DNA from: Paramarasmius palmivorus
Taxonomy: Eukaryota; Basidiomycota; Agaricomycetes; Agaricales; Marasmiaceae
DNA length: 64,000 nucleotides
Reading direction: 5' to 3'
Assembly (NCBI GenBank): GCA_037176845.1
Contig: JAYKXP010000203.1
Coordinates: forward strand, 1-64,000
Part shown: in pieces, positions 49,565-61,048 of the stretch
How the letters are laid out: each line of letters begins with the position of its first letter
How positions within the stretch are numbered: the first letter of the stretch is position 1
The notes under the pieces: generated by a model
Told to the model about the DNA's origin: nothing
Database searches by the model: none
The model's input: the letters and a program-made list of their open reading frames with translations, nothing else
Position numbers and translations under genes: made by a program

Positions 49565-51540
49565 CTACTCTTCTACCTGGGCCGTACCGTCAGCTTTCTG
49601 TTTGCCCTTTGCCTCATTGCGCGCATTTCGACTCTTCTTCTTCCATTCCTATACCATGGGTTAGATCACCGTGAAATGCATTGGGTTGATATGGTCGCAC
49701 TTACCTTGTGCTGTAACTGATCTTTCTTCACTGCTTCCCACGCAGCGTTGCATTCGTCTTGGCTAGCATCCGGATTTTTCTCCTTGTAGTCGATACTGAA
49801 TAGATTTCTGGATGTCCTCGTCAGCGACAGCATGGGTACAACACTGAATGACTCACTTCTCTCCGTTTGAAGTTGTTGTAACGATCGGCTTAGTCTTTGT
49901 TGTGGGTTTAACGGTTCCAGCGTTGGTTACCATGGTAGCAACAGTGCTCCTCGGGTTGGATAGTGAGGTTCTCGGAGGTGCCTCGACGGAACTGGGGGCG
50001 GCCTGAACATGTTTGCTGGAGCAGAATATCAATATATAACATACGAAGAAAGAATCCAAAACATACAGTGGATTGGGCTGGACAACCGTCAATGTCAGCA
50101 TGTGCAAAAGTAGCCGATGAAAGATGAAGTCAACGAACACGATGTCTAATTCTTGATTTGGGTAGCCGAATCAGCTGCTTGAGACTTGGGGTATCGCATC
50201 TTGATTCAAAGGGAGAGACAAGCTTTCGGTAGATTTGACGGAGTCGACTGCGAGTTGGGCTTCGTTGGGTGCTATGACAGGTTTTGGAGAGGCATGCGGG
50301 GAGCTCAGTGCACCAGAAGGTACAGGTAAGCGAGTTGAGCGGGGAAGGTCATGAGATTCGTTGCATGAAAGACTATCAGGAGCTTTAGGTGTAGTGTTTG
50401 ACGCAGGTGCATTGATTGGTCGGGCTTGTCAGGAAGGATGGTGTCAGAGAAAATCGGTTTGGCGTAGCCGACATGGCGTCGTCAAGAGGTACAGGTCAGA
50501 AGAGGCGGGTGATTTGGCTGGTTCAGAAGTAGTGATTTCCGAAGCTTTGTGTACTACTATCAGGGGAGCTCGAGTCTGACGTTGAGTTGCTGGTGCTATC
50601 AGGAGGAGAGGGGTGTGATTTCTTTGGCTTCTTGCGACGTGGTTCATCTTCGGCGGCCTTCGGTAGTGAATGTTTGACGACAAGTTCGAAGTTCCTGAAG
50701 GGTCGGAAGAAGCCTAATAACCCAGTTAGCATTGCCAATGGGTGTAATAAGCACTCACGTTTGCAGTTTGGCATGCGATCACGCTTCCAGTCTGAATACC
50801 TTACACTGCAAAGTTTATCGACTTTCCACCATCCGTCGCACAGCCCTAGCTCATAGTAATCGTTTGACTTGACCATATATAGGAGCACATAGGTCAGCGC
50901 CGTGTCAGAGCGTCTCTTCCACTGTGATGGTTCAGCCCAATTCCCATACAGTACCGAGAAAGCCGTGTACAAGCTGTCGCTCATGTCATGGCGACGTCGG
51001 TCTGAGATTTGCTTGCCTCTTCGTCTTCTAGAAAAACCGAGTTTCTCGAGTTCTTTCCCTGTACGTGATTTGTACTGTTCGCGGTGTGTCGTCCATGCTT
51101 CAGAAGTCGGAAAGGAACACTCGGAGTAGTCGCGTCTCTCTATGTCGTCTGCTGAGTACCTCTCCAGGAGAGCATTGACTGTCGAAACGGAAGATGGCTT
51201 CTTGCTGCGTTTGGTATCGTTATGGTTCTGAGTCTGTTGTTGCTGTTGAGGTAGAGCAATATTGCTGTGGTTTTGTGGATGAATGAGTTATCCAAACCAG
51301 AAAACCATTGCAACTTACTTTAGGGCCTTCTTCTCTGCACGTAGGTCTAAGAGTTCCTTGTACATATTACTGAACTCTTGATTTCCACTTCTTAACAGTT
51401 CGTCTCCAGAGGCAGTTTTGATAAGGTCTAAGAATTGGTATTCGTTGAAGCCGAGTCTAGGTGAAGAAGAGGACAACTAAAGCAAGTTTTAGCACAAATC
51501 GATGAATACTCTAGGTGCGTAGACTCTACCAGGGCCCATT
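49565..51540 (-). CDS. Second gene of the Tnp2 element, unknown function
   Basis: Lies downstream of the transposase inside the terminal repeats. One block (LGFNEYQFLDLIKTASGDEL, then NMYKELLDLRAEKKALK; about 51480-51320) joins over a normal intron to NIALPQQQQQTQN and a globular-looking region. That region reads NALLERYSADDIERRDYSEC, MSDSLYTAFSVLYGNWAEPS, LTYVLLYMVKSNDYYELGLC and DGWWKVDKLCSVRYSDWKRD (about 51180-50760). A Lys/Pro/Ser-rich disordered region follows (DEPRRKKPKKSHPSPP). The tail exons (49648-49565 and before) read NLFSIDYKEKNPDASQDECN-AAW and EWKKKSRNARNEAKGKQKAD, with stop at 49565. The start is uncertain, and the middle (about 50150-50600) may contain a frame break. It could be the accessory DNA-binding protein that many CACTA elements carry beside the transposase; that is inference from position. 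Confidence 0.45.
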
Positions 51541-51822
51541 GTGGTATGTATGAAATCCACGTAAAGATGTTGTTTCCTGGGGAGAATTGAGCTGGTATGG
51601 AACAGAGCTTGAGCTAGAAGTATGCGAGGTAAAGCTATCGGAGCGAGAATGCTGGGGATTCCATGATGAATCCATTGACGTGGCAAATGGAGAGACGCGT
51701 CGTGCCCTCTGTCACAGATGTGACAACGTCTAAGACACAGAACAAATACCAGCGTATCCTGTAACAGAGTATACAGGTAGTATTACAATCAATATTACTA
51801 TGATAATAAGTGTACATTGCAA

Positions 51823-54800
51823 TTAATCTGCTTGTTCTAAATGTGGTTCATCCAATTCATCCGAGTCTGGCATAAGTTCAAGGCCCTCAATTCCCGGCTT
51901 CTCAACGACAAACCACCAGTCCCCTTGCAAGTCATGTTGGCGAGGAATGGCTGGATGGATACTACTGAAATGATGCTCTTCACGTCAATGACCTTGAGAT
52001 ATTGGTGTCTCCCATGTATTGACATGCCCACAGTACACCATGTGTTTCGTCGAGAATGTGTTGATTGGGTCGTGTGTAGACAGAAACCAAAGCATAGGCC
52101 TGAGGGGGATCTTGTGGACCTCTGCCGATCTCGTGAAGAAAATAAAATTGAACTTCACCGTACTCGATACGTCAAGTTCCTGATCTTTGAACTATGGCTG
52201 CATGAGCACAAATCAGGTCGCCGAGAACGACTATGGACATACCTTGACATTACGAGTCACTCTAACACTCTTCCGGGATGTTCTACTCTCCTGCCACAGA
52301 CTACGCGCAACATGTCTGGTCGGTAGCTCGAGTCGTGCCCAACGTCGAACCTTCTGGTATTGATGACAGCTGCAACTAAATCACCAACACTGCCTTCCAG
52401 AGTGGTGAAGTACCGTTCCCGTTTCCGCAACAAAACGTAGCTGTCTCCTAGCTTGAATGCTCCACGTGGTAGAATCATCTTCTTGAAGGCGAGCTTGTCG
52501 AGTTGAGGGCACAACTGTTCATGAGTGCATTGACTTGCGCCTACGAACTTGTCGCTGAGAAAAGTTTGCCCATGGATTTGATGGCTGATTGCATTCAGCG
52601 GTAGTATCTCCAATTTGTTCGCTCAAGAGCAAATTGGTATGGTAGACAGCAGGGCCAACACGTGCTGTCTCTGGGCGAGATGCAGGAGTGTGTGAATGCA
52701 CGGACAACAGAAATGTGAAGTCGGTCGATACGTAGTTGGTAGGTATAGATTCTCATAATCCTTCACAAACGTGATGATCTGAGATTGTGCCGCTGCAATC
52801 TCCTTGCCCTGAATTGATCGCTTGTTGAGAATTCGAAGTGCGTAGACGAGACGACAAAAATGGGTGTAATAGATCTCGGGAAGTATTTGTCGAAAGTGCC
52901 CAGGGCCAAGGCAGAACACGTACAGAACATATTCAGTAACCTTGTAGCCGCTATTAATTTTCTGAGCAGGATTACGGGGTGGTCGATGGAAGAAAGAGGG
53001 AAAGTAGGGTGTTGCGTTCGCGATAGCAGCACCATGGGTCTTCCATGTATCTCCGATCAGTGTCCTCCATGGCCAAGCTGTCTTATTATCAGTTTCTGCG
53101 CAATCGATAGTCCCTCGCCAGATTGATATCAAAAGCTGGCCTAGGTTCAGGAGAAGGTGCATCATGTCGGGAACAAATGAAAGTGGAGGCGGAATTGCGA
53201 GAGAAAGACCACTGAAAATACAGGGTTTTGATATCCCTGTTTCCCTCCGATTGATGAGATACTGAGCCTCGTTTGGAGAATCGCTGACCGTCTGGAGCCG
53301 CTTCTCGTACCGTTCAAGCGAAGGAGGCTGAATATTATCGAAGTCGAAGTCATTGTGCATGCATCCTGCTAAGAAGTCTGCAGTGCAATAATGGGCGGAA
53401 AAATAGTGCCCTGAGTCGGGCTTATGTCGCCCCCGCATAGGACAGTCACCACGACAGGCTATTGTGCCGTGATGCCCAACACGGCCATCCATCTCTGCCA
53501 GCCCAATACGGTCCGCCGTAGTGAATCCAACTGCTGGGCGTGAATACACCACCCTCCTCTCTGATGCACGCCATTCCCGGTATCCACGACCATCATTCTC
53601 CTTTTGCAGAGCACTCACATGACGCAGCGATGTCAGTAAGTATGAGTCGAGATTTTTGATCTTGTTCGGCCCCGGGATATTGAAGGCAGGGATGATGTTG
53701 ACTTTCCTAACACGCTCTCCTGGCGAATAGTCCTCCAGAATCCAGACACCGATGTAGGTATCTGACTTCTTGTTCTTGTAGAGTTGGAAGGAATCAGTGG
53801 ATATGGTGACAATGTGGTCGTCTTCCGTGAGGTTAAAACGCTCCACCATTGCAAGGAAATCTTCTCCGCATGCATGATCATCGTAGACAAATTCGGCGGC
53901 AAGCTCATCCTCCAGCTTCTCCAAAGCTTCATGCACCTGCTCTACCTTCCATGAGCGATAGCGAAGCTCCAGCGCAGTCTCTGGATTCCTCATTCTGGCT
54001 TGAAGCTGTGGACCAAGCAGAATAGTGTCGAACTGTAGACGAGCACGTTTCTTCCCAGTAAGTGCTTCATACTCTTGATCGTAACGTGGCTCACTGCATC
54101 TGGAACAGTGGTCCAGGTCTGCAAATGGCCCCGTGAACGCATGACAGCCATTGACGCACATGTCATCACTAACAGCAACAACACCGGTGATCTCCTCTAC
54201 AAGGCCTTTGACCTGCTTGAGTGACATCAAAGACTCTTCGGGATGCCTTCGAAGGTAAGCTTCACGAGCATCATGATACGTTTGCTCGGATGCATTAGTC
54301 GTCGCAAGGTAGAGGTCGATGGCATGCCGAACAGAGGGATCAGAGATATCGACCTCTTCTTCAATGGGATTTCGTAGACGTTCAACAACATGTGCAGGGC
54401 AGTGGCCATCATCAAGCGTCGCTGATTTTACTGCATCAATAAGCTGTTGGGTGATTCTGACAGTCTCGATAGTGGAATATGGTGGTGGATCAGGTGCCTG
54501 CGGCTGGGGTACGAATTCGTCGACACTTTCTTGTTGGTGCTGCTGACGCCGCTGCTCTAAATCATGTAGTTCCTCGGCACGTTCCTCTCTCTCAAGAGCT
54601 TGCTGACTATTAGGATCCTCTGGGAGATCTACCTCGTCTTCTTCATTTGAAGCAGCTGAGGGATCATCGAGACCAGATGGTGGGATCACAGGGCTAGTGG
54701 GACGAATGTGCGGTAAATGATTTTGGACAACGATATTCTGATTGTCTTCAAGACGGTCTTCGGGACCATAGTCTACATTCATATCTTCATCTTCTCTGAA

Positions 54801-55267
54801 TATATCTTCCTGTTCTGTAACATTGGGACGATTCTAGCAGACTATTTCAGTCAAGAAGATAATACAAATGCAATGACACGTACCATAACCACACCCTCGT
54901 CCACATTCATGTCAAAACCGCTTTCGCCTGCAATATCATTGTCACCACCCTCTCTCCATTCGTTTCTCTCGTCCTCTTCTGGCTCCTCATCTGCGTCTTC
55001 CTCAGAGCTATACTATACGCGACAGACAGTAATTATTAGAGTGTCGTCTATAATTGACGAGTAGATTACCTGACCGGACCCACTGGCGGCAGGCTGACTT
55101 TGCTCGGCAAAGTTTGAAAATGCCAAGTGACCTTCACTTCGGCGACGATTTCTATGACGTGACCATAAGTTATATGAGACAGGTTTTCCCTTGCACTTAG
55201 AGCAAGTGCAAACCTGCTCTGGTCGAGCAGACATGGGAGTACAAAAAGAGAGCGAAAATGATGTCAT
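51823..55267 (-). pseudogene. Tnp2-family transposase (frame-broken)
   Basis: N-terminal exons (55267-55070, 55012-54884, then from 54833) join in frame and begin with a Cys-rich segment (VCTCSKCKGK) and an acidic region. The long exon carries VNGCHAFTGPFADLDHCSRC, the LQFDTILLGPQLQARMRNPE block, DDHIVTISTDSFQLYKNKKS, FNIPGPNKIKNLDSYL, and SFVPDMMHLLLNLGQLLISI, which holds a probable catalytic Asp. These are diagnostic of Tnp2 of CACTA elements. From about 52690 the frame shifts several times. HLA-PETARVGPAVYH, NQPSNPWANFSQRQVRRRKS, LPRGAFKLGDSYVLLRKRER, GEVQFYFLHEIGRGPQDPPQ and KVIDVKSIISVVSIQPF are all present in the right order but in different frames, down to the final DELDEPHLEQAD at 51823. 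The gene is a full-length, recently decayed copy that cannot encode an intact transposase as it stands. Confidence 0.85.
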
Positions 55268-55932
55268 CTATATGTGATATGCCACGTGTGGAGATAGTTG
55301 TCTCCAGACACGTCAAAAATAGGTAAGTTCGAGGGAATTCGTCTACCAGCTCCTAACACCGTCTTCGCTCGTTTGAGCCCTGCTAGCATCCGAGGAGAAC
55401 TGACCCCCGTCCCCAAAGTTCACTGGGTCTCAGGCCTCAGTGGTTATCTTGTATTGTACCGTATCGCTCGCCGGTTAGTTCATATTGGCTCAAGGAAGCT
55501 TTTTCGGGCCACTTTCAAAGGCCCCAGCACGTCGCAAGGCTGTTACTTAGATGGCCAACTAAATGGTGTATGAAGTCCAGCTGTCAAACCTTTCGTGGAT
55601 CCTAGGATAAATTAAAATTGACAAGGTAGCCAATTGCGTGCTTCTCGGAGCCTTTCTGAGCGGTTGGCATCATCAAGGCGGGGACGCCCATGTGGTCATA
55701 CCCGGGGTATACCCTCAACTGGAGTCAAGTGTGGTCTAGTATTATCAGTTGATTATCAGCATCTTACTGAGTATTGAGTATAGCTTGTGAACGGATAGTA
55801 AGAAGCGCTTGATCAAGTAACCCTGCTGTCATCTGAGATACTATATATCATTATCTGAAGTCCCCTGTATAAAGCCTGAAGCCTAAGGATGCAAAGTTGC
55901 CCATTCCTCATCTCCGTTCATCGACTTATCGA

Positions 55933-56620
55933 ATGTTCAACTCAGGCAAACACATACAGATTCACGGCCATGCTATCCATCACGTTGACGGTATCTCGAT
56001 AATTGTCAACTTGAATAACACGGCTCGGACAACCGTTCGCTGTGTTCAAGACCCTCAGTCGGAACTTTTAGGTGAGTGTTGACCTCTTTCGTGTGGTCAC
56101 CAGTCCCATCCCGTCAATTAATCCCACTTCAAAGATGATAGCCTCGATGGCGATCCCAACGCCAATATCGGGGACCAAGATGCGTATTACCATGACACCT
56201 CTACTTCCGCTTCTACAAGGCACGTCTCAATCCCACAACTTTTCACCGCTGGTATTTGACACTGATCACCCCATTAGTGATACACCTACATCCAATGAGA
56301 GTAGAAGAAACCAAGGGCACCGATATAGACATCGTATGCGCTCGATTGCTATCCCCTGGCGCTGCGTCAGACATACACATTAACAGACCCGGGGCATAGA
56401 GTAACTCACCGAGAAATCGAAGCTGGACGCTCCCCGGGCCGAGCCTTCTATACCGTGAACCCGAATTCTCATTCAAGAAAACTAGGACCACCGCCAAGAC
56501 ACTCTACAGACCGAATACTCGCAGCCATTCTACGCGATTTGCAAACAGGAAGACTGACTGGGGACGTTATTGGCCATATTCACGGAGTTGGTTTATGGTG
56601 CGTGCGTGTAGCTCTGCAAA
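55933..56620 (+). CDS. MFN-family gene, copy D
   Basis: Exon 1 reads MFNSGKHIQIHGHAIHHVDG, then SIIVNLNNTARTTVRCVQDP-QSELL and a GTGAGT donor near 56071. Exon 2 reads DDSLDGDPNANIGDQDAYYH-DTSTSASTRHV. After a gap whose splicing I could not fix, the C-terminal segment (PPPRHSTDRILAAILRDLQT-GRLTGDVIGHIHGVGLW) lies at about 56487-56598. All three conserved parts are present without an obvious stop inside them, so this copy may still be expressed. It follows the right end of the Tnp2 element by 0.5 kb. Function unknown. Confidence 0.45.
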
Positions 56621-56889
56621 GTATTGAACGATAGTGCTGATTGATACTATGTTTTATATAGATTGTCAACGATTTCATTTGGGCATTTAAAAGTGGATCT
56701 GTGATTCACACTGGAGACTATCAGCTACATCATTAATTTGTATTATTCGCAACCACGTACCTCCCAAACATCCTGTAGCAATCCAGACCATATAGCATTC
56801 GTATTTCCCAGCTCTGATTGGCGCTTAGCATCGTCCGTCAAGTCTCTGCCTTCTCTCTCAAACGAGGATGGTCGTCGTTCTTATCGTGA

Positions 56890-57345
56890 TTGCATATTGG
56901 TTCGGATACCAACCTTCAGCCCTAGAGCGCCATTGAGTTGGACTCTTCCAAACCGCTAACAGATCTAATCGAGAATTATTTCAGCATCCGTGACCGACAT
57001 AACCATTGGTTTTAGCACACGTACTCCATACCCAAACTACCGAAGCTCTGACCTTGGTTTCTTCCGGAATGCATGATATGGGCGACGCTAGTACTACCTC
57101 TTCGACAAGCAAAGGGCATTCGTCCTACAAAGCTTCGCGCCGACCCCCAAATCCACGTAAAAGGGAACATACGAGCAGTCGTCTCCGCTTTTGGTTTGGT
57201 TGATTTCGTCAACTTGATATCCGACGTGCTGGCAAGGTGAGGCCTGAGGAACAAAGCCAGAGCTTCTTCGACATCGCTAGCAACGAGTGGAAGGAGTTGG
57301 GAACTTGGAGCACGAATCAGAAGTGCCGGCGGCATTTCACTGTGA
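56890..57345 (+). repeat. Dispersed downstream repeat, copy D
   Basis: Most diverged copy. It shares ATTGGTTCGGATACC near 56897, TCTAATCGAG near 56964, and the SEVPAAF-coding segment with AGAAGTGCCGGCGGCATT near 57318. Confidence 0.6.
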
Positions 57346-57349
57346 CGAC

Positions 57350-58480
57350 GACGATTATGTATACCGTGACACGCGTACGGTCTGGCTCTTCATAATCGAA
57401 CACTTCGACCTCGCTGGCCGGCTATCTTATACAACCCAAGCAGCATAAAGATAAAGACACCCCGAAATAACTGGACATCAATGGCTCAAAGTTTTTTTGC
57501 GCAAGGATAGAGCGTCAAGAGGCTTAACAACGAAGATGATATCGACGATCGTCGTTGTCAGCTGGGGATCTTCAAGGTGCGTCTCTTCTCCTTGTGTCAC
57601 TTTTCGGCTGACTCCATATATTAGGACCCCGATAGCTCCCTCGACAGCCAGGGAACAATCCGAGAAGACCTATTGCCGCGTAGTATATTGAAGATATCTG
57701 TGAATTCGAAGCACCAGTCCACACTCCAGCCATCAGACGCGCACACTAGCAATGATGGAGTCTTGCATCATATCTCGTAGTTCGTTTTAATGAATGAAAA
57801 TGAGGCACAATTTTCCATGGCATCGACGGGCAACTGGCCACAAGGCAGCAAGAAACGACGACCACACCACTATATCGAGTCTCGAGAAGATTTCATTGGC
57901 TCACGCGTTGTCATTTCGGGCACCCGGTTTCTGATATCAAAAAATGCTTGCTATGTAGCACCAGGACCGTGCTACGTAGATGGGGGGTAACTACCGAGCT
58001 ATTTGACTACCTCGGGGGCTATATATCGCTATATAGCGAGATATCCAGTTCCAGATTTAAAAGGCGGTTCATATTGAGCTGTCAGTGTTCGGTCGTGTTC
58101 GAGGCTTGATGCCAGTTGCCAACCATCAAGCCATGCATCAAGCTGCAAGTTTCAACAAATGCCAACTTCTTGATGGCTATTGCGCTTTAAATGTAGCTGT
58201 CTAGCCGAGTTCTCGCACTCATCCCTTTGTTTCACGCCCCCATGTACGATGGTCACGCAAACTCCTAGCCGATATCTCCGTCCTAGAGAGTTTCTTCAGG
58301 CTACTCAGCATCATAATCCTCACAAAAATGGTATGCATAGGTTACTTCCAGCCTCAATACGATCTCAATGGATTTACAGATACTGAACATCTACTTGCTG
58401 GTGCGAACCTGCTGTTCCCAAGCTCTTTGAGAGAGACACGGTTAGTTGTTCTCTCAGTTTCGAAGATTGCGACGCCTGAT
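57350..58480. other. No recognisable gene
   Basis: Short frames only. A small self-complementary AT-rich stretch (ATATCGCTATATAGCGAGATAT-like, near 58022-58047) is the only feature noted. It may hold the promoter and signal-peptide exon of the next gene. Confidence 0.4.
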
Positions 58481-58488
58481 GCGACAAC

Positions 58489-60820
58489 TTGGACGGCTCT
58501 AGGGCGAATCAACGTCGACAATCCTCAAATCCCCAAACGTCACTTTCGCTCGATGACAGAGTCATCACATCACTTTCTCCTGCTTCTTCCAGCTCAAGTG
58601 AGGTCGCTGCACGTCACACACCCCTTGTTGCAATTAACATGATTTCAGTATTTTCACCCTCGCTTGAATCATCGAATAACTTCATCAACTTTTGCGCTAC
58701 ATTCATCCTTCCATTGACCAACGGAAAGCAAATCACTACCGGTTCATGTAACCCAGCGCCTATGGGATCTATTCCCTCCATAGACCATATACCTTCTGTC
58801 AAGTTTCAATCTCCTATGAACGGCGCATATTTGAAAGCAAATACTGCCTTCGTTGTATCTCTTGCGATAAACAATCTAGAGTCCGGATGTTTTGCCAACA
58901 ATGCCAGCAATTATCTCAGCGCGCCCCAAGGTTTATCTGGACAGGGCAAGATATTTGGACATGGTAGCTTTGTAATTGAACAGATGGATTCTCTTGATGA
59001 CACTAATCCCCTGAATCCTAACAAATTCACTCTCTATGAAAGGATGGGTGGAGTGGCAGTGAATGCTACATTGTCGGCGAGGGTCTCCGAAGGCCTACCG
59101 GAGGGGTTCTATCGCATGTCCTCTATAACTCGAACCGTGAATTACCATCCCGTAGTAGTACCGACACTACGGTACGCTGCAATAGACGACGTTGTATATG
59201 TAAGCGTTGACACAGTTTGATCAATATGCTAGCTCACTTACTGCGCTGCAGTTTACTGTTACATCGAATGGTCAACCTCCTGGTAGCGCCTCCCTTGGTT
59301 CATCAGTCTCTAGGCCCTCTGCTGTAGATCGGAAGGCATCAATTAACATCACCAACCTAGACGCCAACCCGTCCGATCAGGACTCAAGGACGTTGATATC
59401 GTCCGTGATCGCAGACGGGTTTGGCTCCAATGGCCAGGACGCCCCCCAGCCCGGTGAATATTGCATCATCTGCTACTAATGAAATTTTCACTCATCTTCT
59501 TGTAGGCCAAGTAGCGTCATTGACCTCAAATAATAATTACATCAATTTTTGCCTTGGAGGACTTGATACCAGTCCCATCACCAATGGAAGGCAGAGTAAC
59601 GGAGGATCATGTAGCCCTACGCCAATCGGTATGATACCGCCAATCGAGATGATACCTTCGCACAAGTTTCAGGCGCCGAAGAATGGCGATACAATCCCAG
59701 CAAACACACCGTTTCTGATCAAGCTAAATCGGCGAAATATGAACCAGAGCTTGACGGACATGGATACACGCTACCTCTCCGCACCCCAGCAAATCGATTC
59801 TACAGGAGCAATCCTAGGGTATTCCCGCATCGTTATAGACGCTTTGATAGCAATAAACCAGATAAATCTCACAGACCCGCAAAGAATTGCCGTATCTGCG
59901 CCGCTGACGGAACTCGATGAGAATGGCGCACTCGTAACGAATATCACGAACGGACTACCGGATGGATTCTACAGACTCTCGTCCGTTGCGCTCACAGCAA
60001 ACCATTATCCTGTGATTTTGCCGGTTTTGCAGCACGGAGCAGTCAATGATGCGGTATATGTAAGTCTCTTATATACTCATTCTGTTCATTACGAGTGAAT
60101 CAATTCCGTAGTTCACTGTGAGCAATGGTGGCGCTGTCATGGTCGGTCGGTTCCGTTGCCGAAACAATGCTTTTAGACTGATCTAAATGAGCGCTTAGCC
60201 TACTACTGAGTCGGGACCTAGGTGTGTTTCGTAATCATTAGATTTGACACGGCCCTCACTCCTGATAGAACATCGAACATCGAGCCTACTTCGGGACCTA
60301 GAAGGTGTGTTGAGTATACATTAGTTTTAACAGGGCCCTCACTCCTGATAGACCATCGAACATCCCCAGCTCCACTAAGATCGGTGCTATAGTGGGCGGA
60401 ACAATAGGAGGGGTGGCCTTTGTTGCGGTCCTCGTCATCGCACTGACATTCTTCCTCCGCCATCGACGAAAGAGAAAGGCAACAGAAGCTCTGACGGCAA
60501 CAGCATACCCAGCACATGCCTACTACGTTGAAGTTCAACCGCCGTACATGCTACCCCCACCGCCACTACAGCCAGGCGAGATTCGACCATATTATATTGG
60601 TCCCGGTGGAAGAGCTTCCAACGTAATGGCAAACACTACCAACTCGGAAAAAACTTCGGAAAAACAGACCCGTTCGGCTTCCCAACCATCAGGTTCTACC
60701 GTATGGTCGTCCCCTAGCGAAGCTCGACCTGTAAATGCAGAGGTCCCACTGATAACAGATTCGCACCGCGACACAATCATGTCCTCGGCGCCATCATATC
60801 ATACTGTAGAAAATGCTTGA
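58489..60820 (+). CDS. Membrane-anchored protein with two tandem secreted-type domains
   Basis: Exons at about 58649-59199, 59252-59453, 59506-60059, 60112 on, and about 60380-60820. Domain 1 has NNFINFCATFILPLTNGKQI, GSCNPAPMGSIPSIDHIPSV, YLSAPQGLSGQGKIFGHGSF and VSEGLPEGFYRMSSI. Domain 2 repeats the pattern (NNYINFCLGGLDTSPITNGR, GSCSPTPIGMIPPIEMIPSH, YLSAPQQIDSTGAILGYSRI, ITNGLPDGFYRLSSVAL). This is the layout of a common agaricomycete secreted-protein family of unknown function, normally with one domain and a signal peptide. Here two domains are followed by Ser/Thr linkers, a short repeated exon (ALTPDR-SNI), a membrane helix (GAIVGGTIGGVAFVAVLVIA), a basic stop-transfer (RHRRKRK) and a cytoplasmic tail with PPYMLPPPPL. 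I found no convincing signal peptide at the start, so the 5' end is uncertain and may be missing. Confidence 0.6.
60205..60372 (+). repeat. Duplicated mini-exon and intron unit
   Basis: Two imperfect direct repeats of about 72-75 bases (from about 60211 and about 60287) contain TCGGGACCTAG followed by an intron-like stretch and GGCCCTCACTCCTGATAGA. Each would encode ALTPDR-SNI and -SGPR segments of the juxtamembrane linker. Confidence 0.65.
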
Positions 60821-61048
60821 CGGGATATCCTTGTATGAGCCCGGCACGTAAATCAGTACCAATGACAGCTCCATTCGGATCTGCAGCGTGAATCTACGGT
60901 TGTTGGCTGGGATCGATCTATTGTATAAGTCAGTTTTGGTATCCAGCGGAAGTGTCGATTTGAGGAAACGTACCCATCGACTCAGGCTCCTCAATCCAGC
61001 TTAATGTCTGAGCCACAGTCTTCTATCCACTTCATCTTTACCAACTCT

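Larger units (their letters stand above)
49276..55427 (-). mobile_element. Tnp2 (CACTA-type) DNA transposon, complete ends
   Basis: Perfect 17-bp terminal inverted repeats (CCCAGTGAACTTTGGGG at 49276-49292; the reverse complement at 55411-55427) bound 6152 bases. They are flanked by a 7-bp direct repeat TCTCAGG (49269-49275 and 55428-55434); the match extends to eight bases if the last terminal base is shared. Inside, on the minus strand, are a Tnp2 transposase gene with several frame breaks and a second multi-exon gene. Seven or eight bases is longer than the 2-3-bp duplication usual for CACTA elements. Confidence 0.85.

Noticed and set aside
58020..58050. AT-rich palindrome
   Set aside because: Short and of simple composition; common by chance in intergenic DNA.
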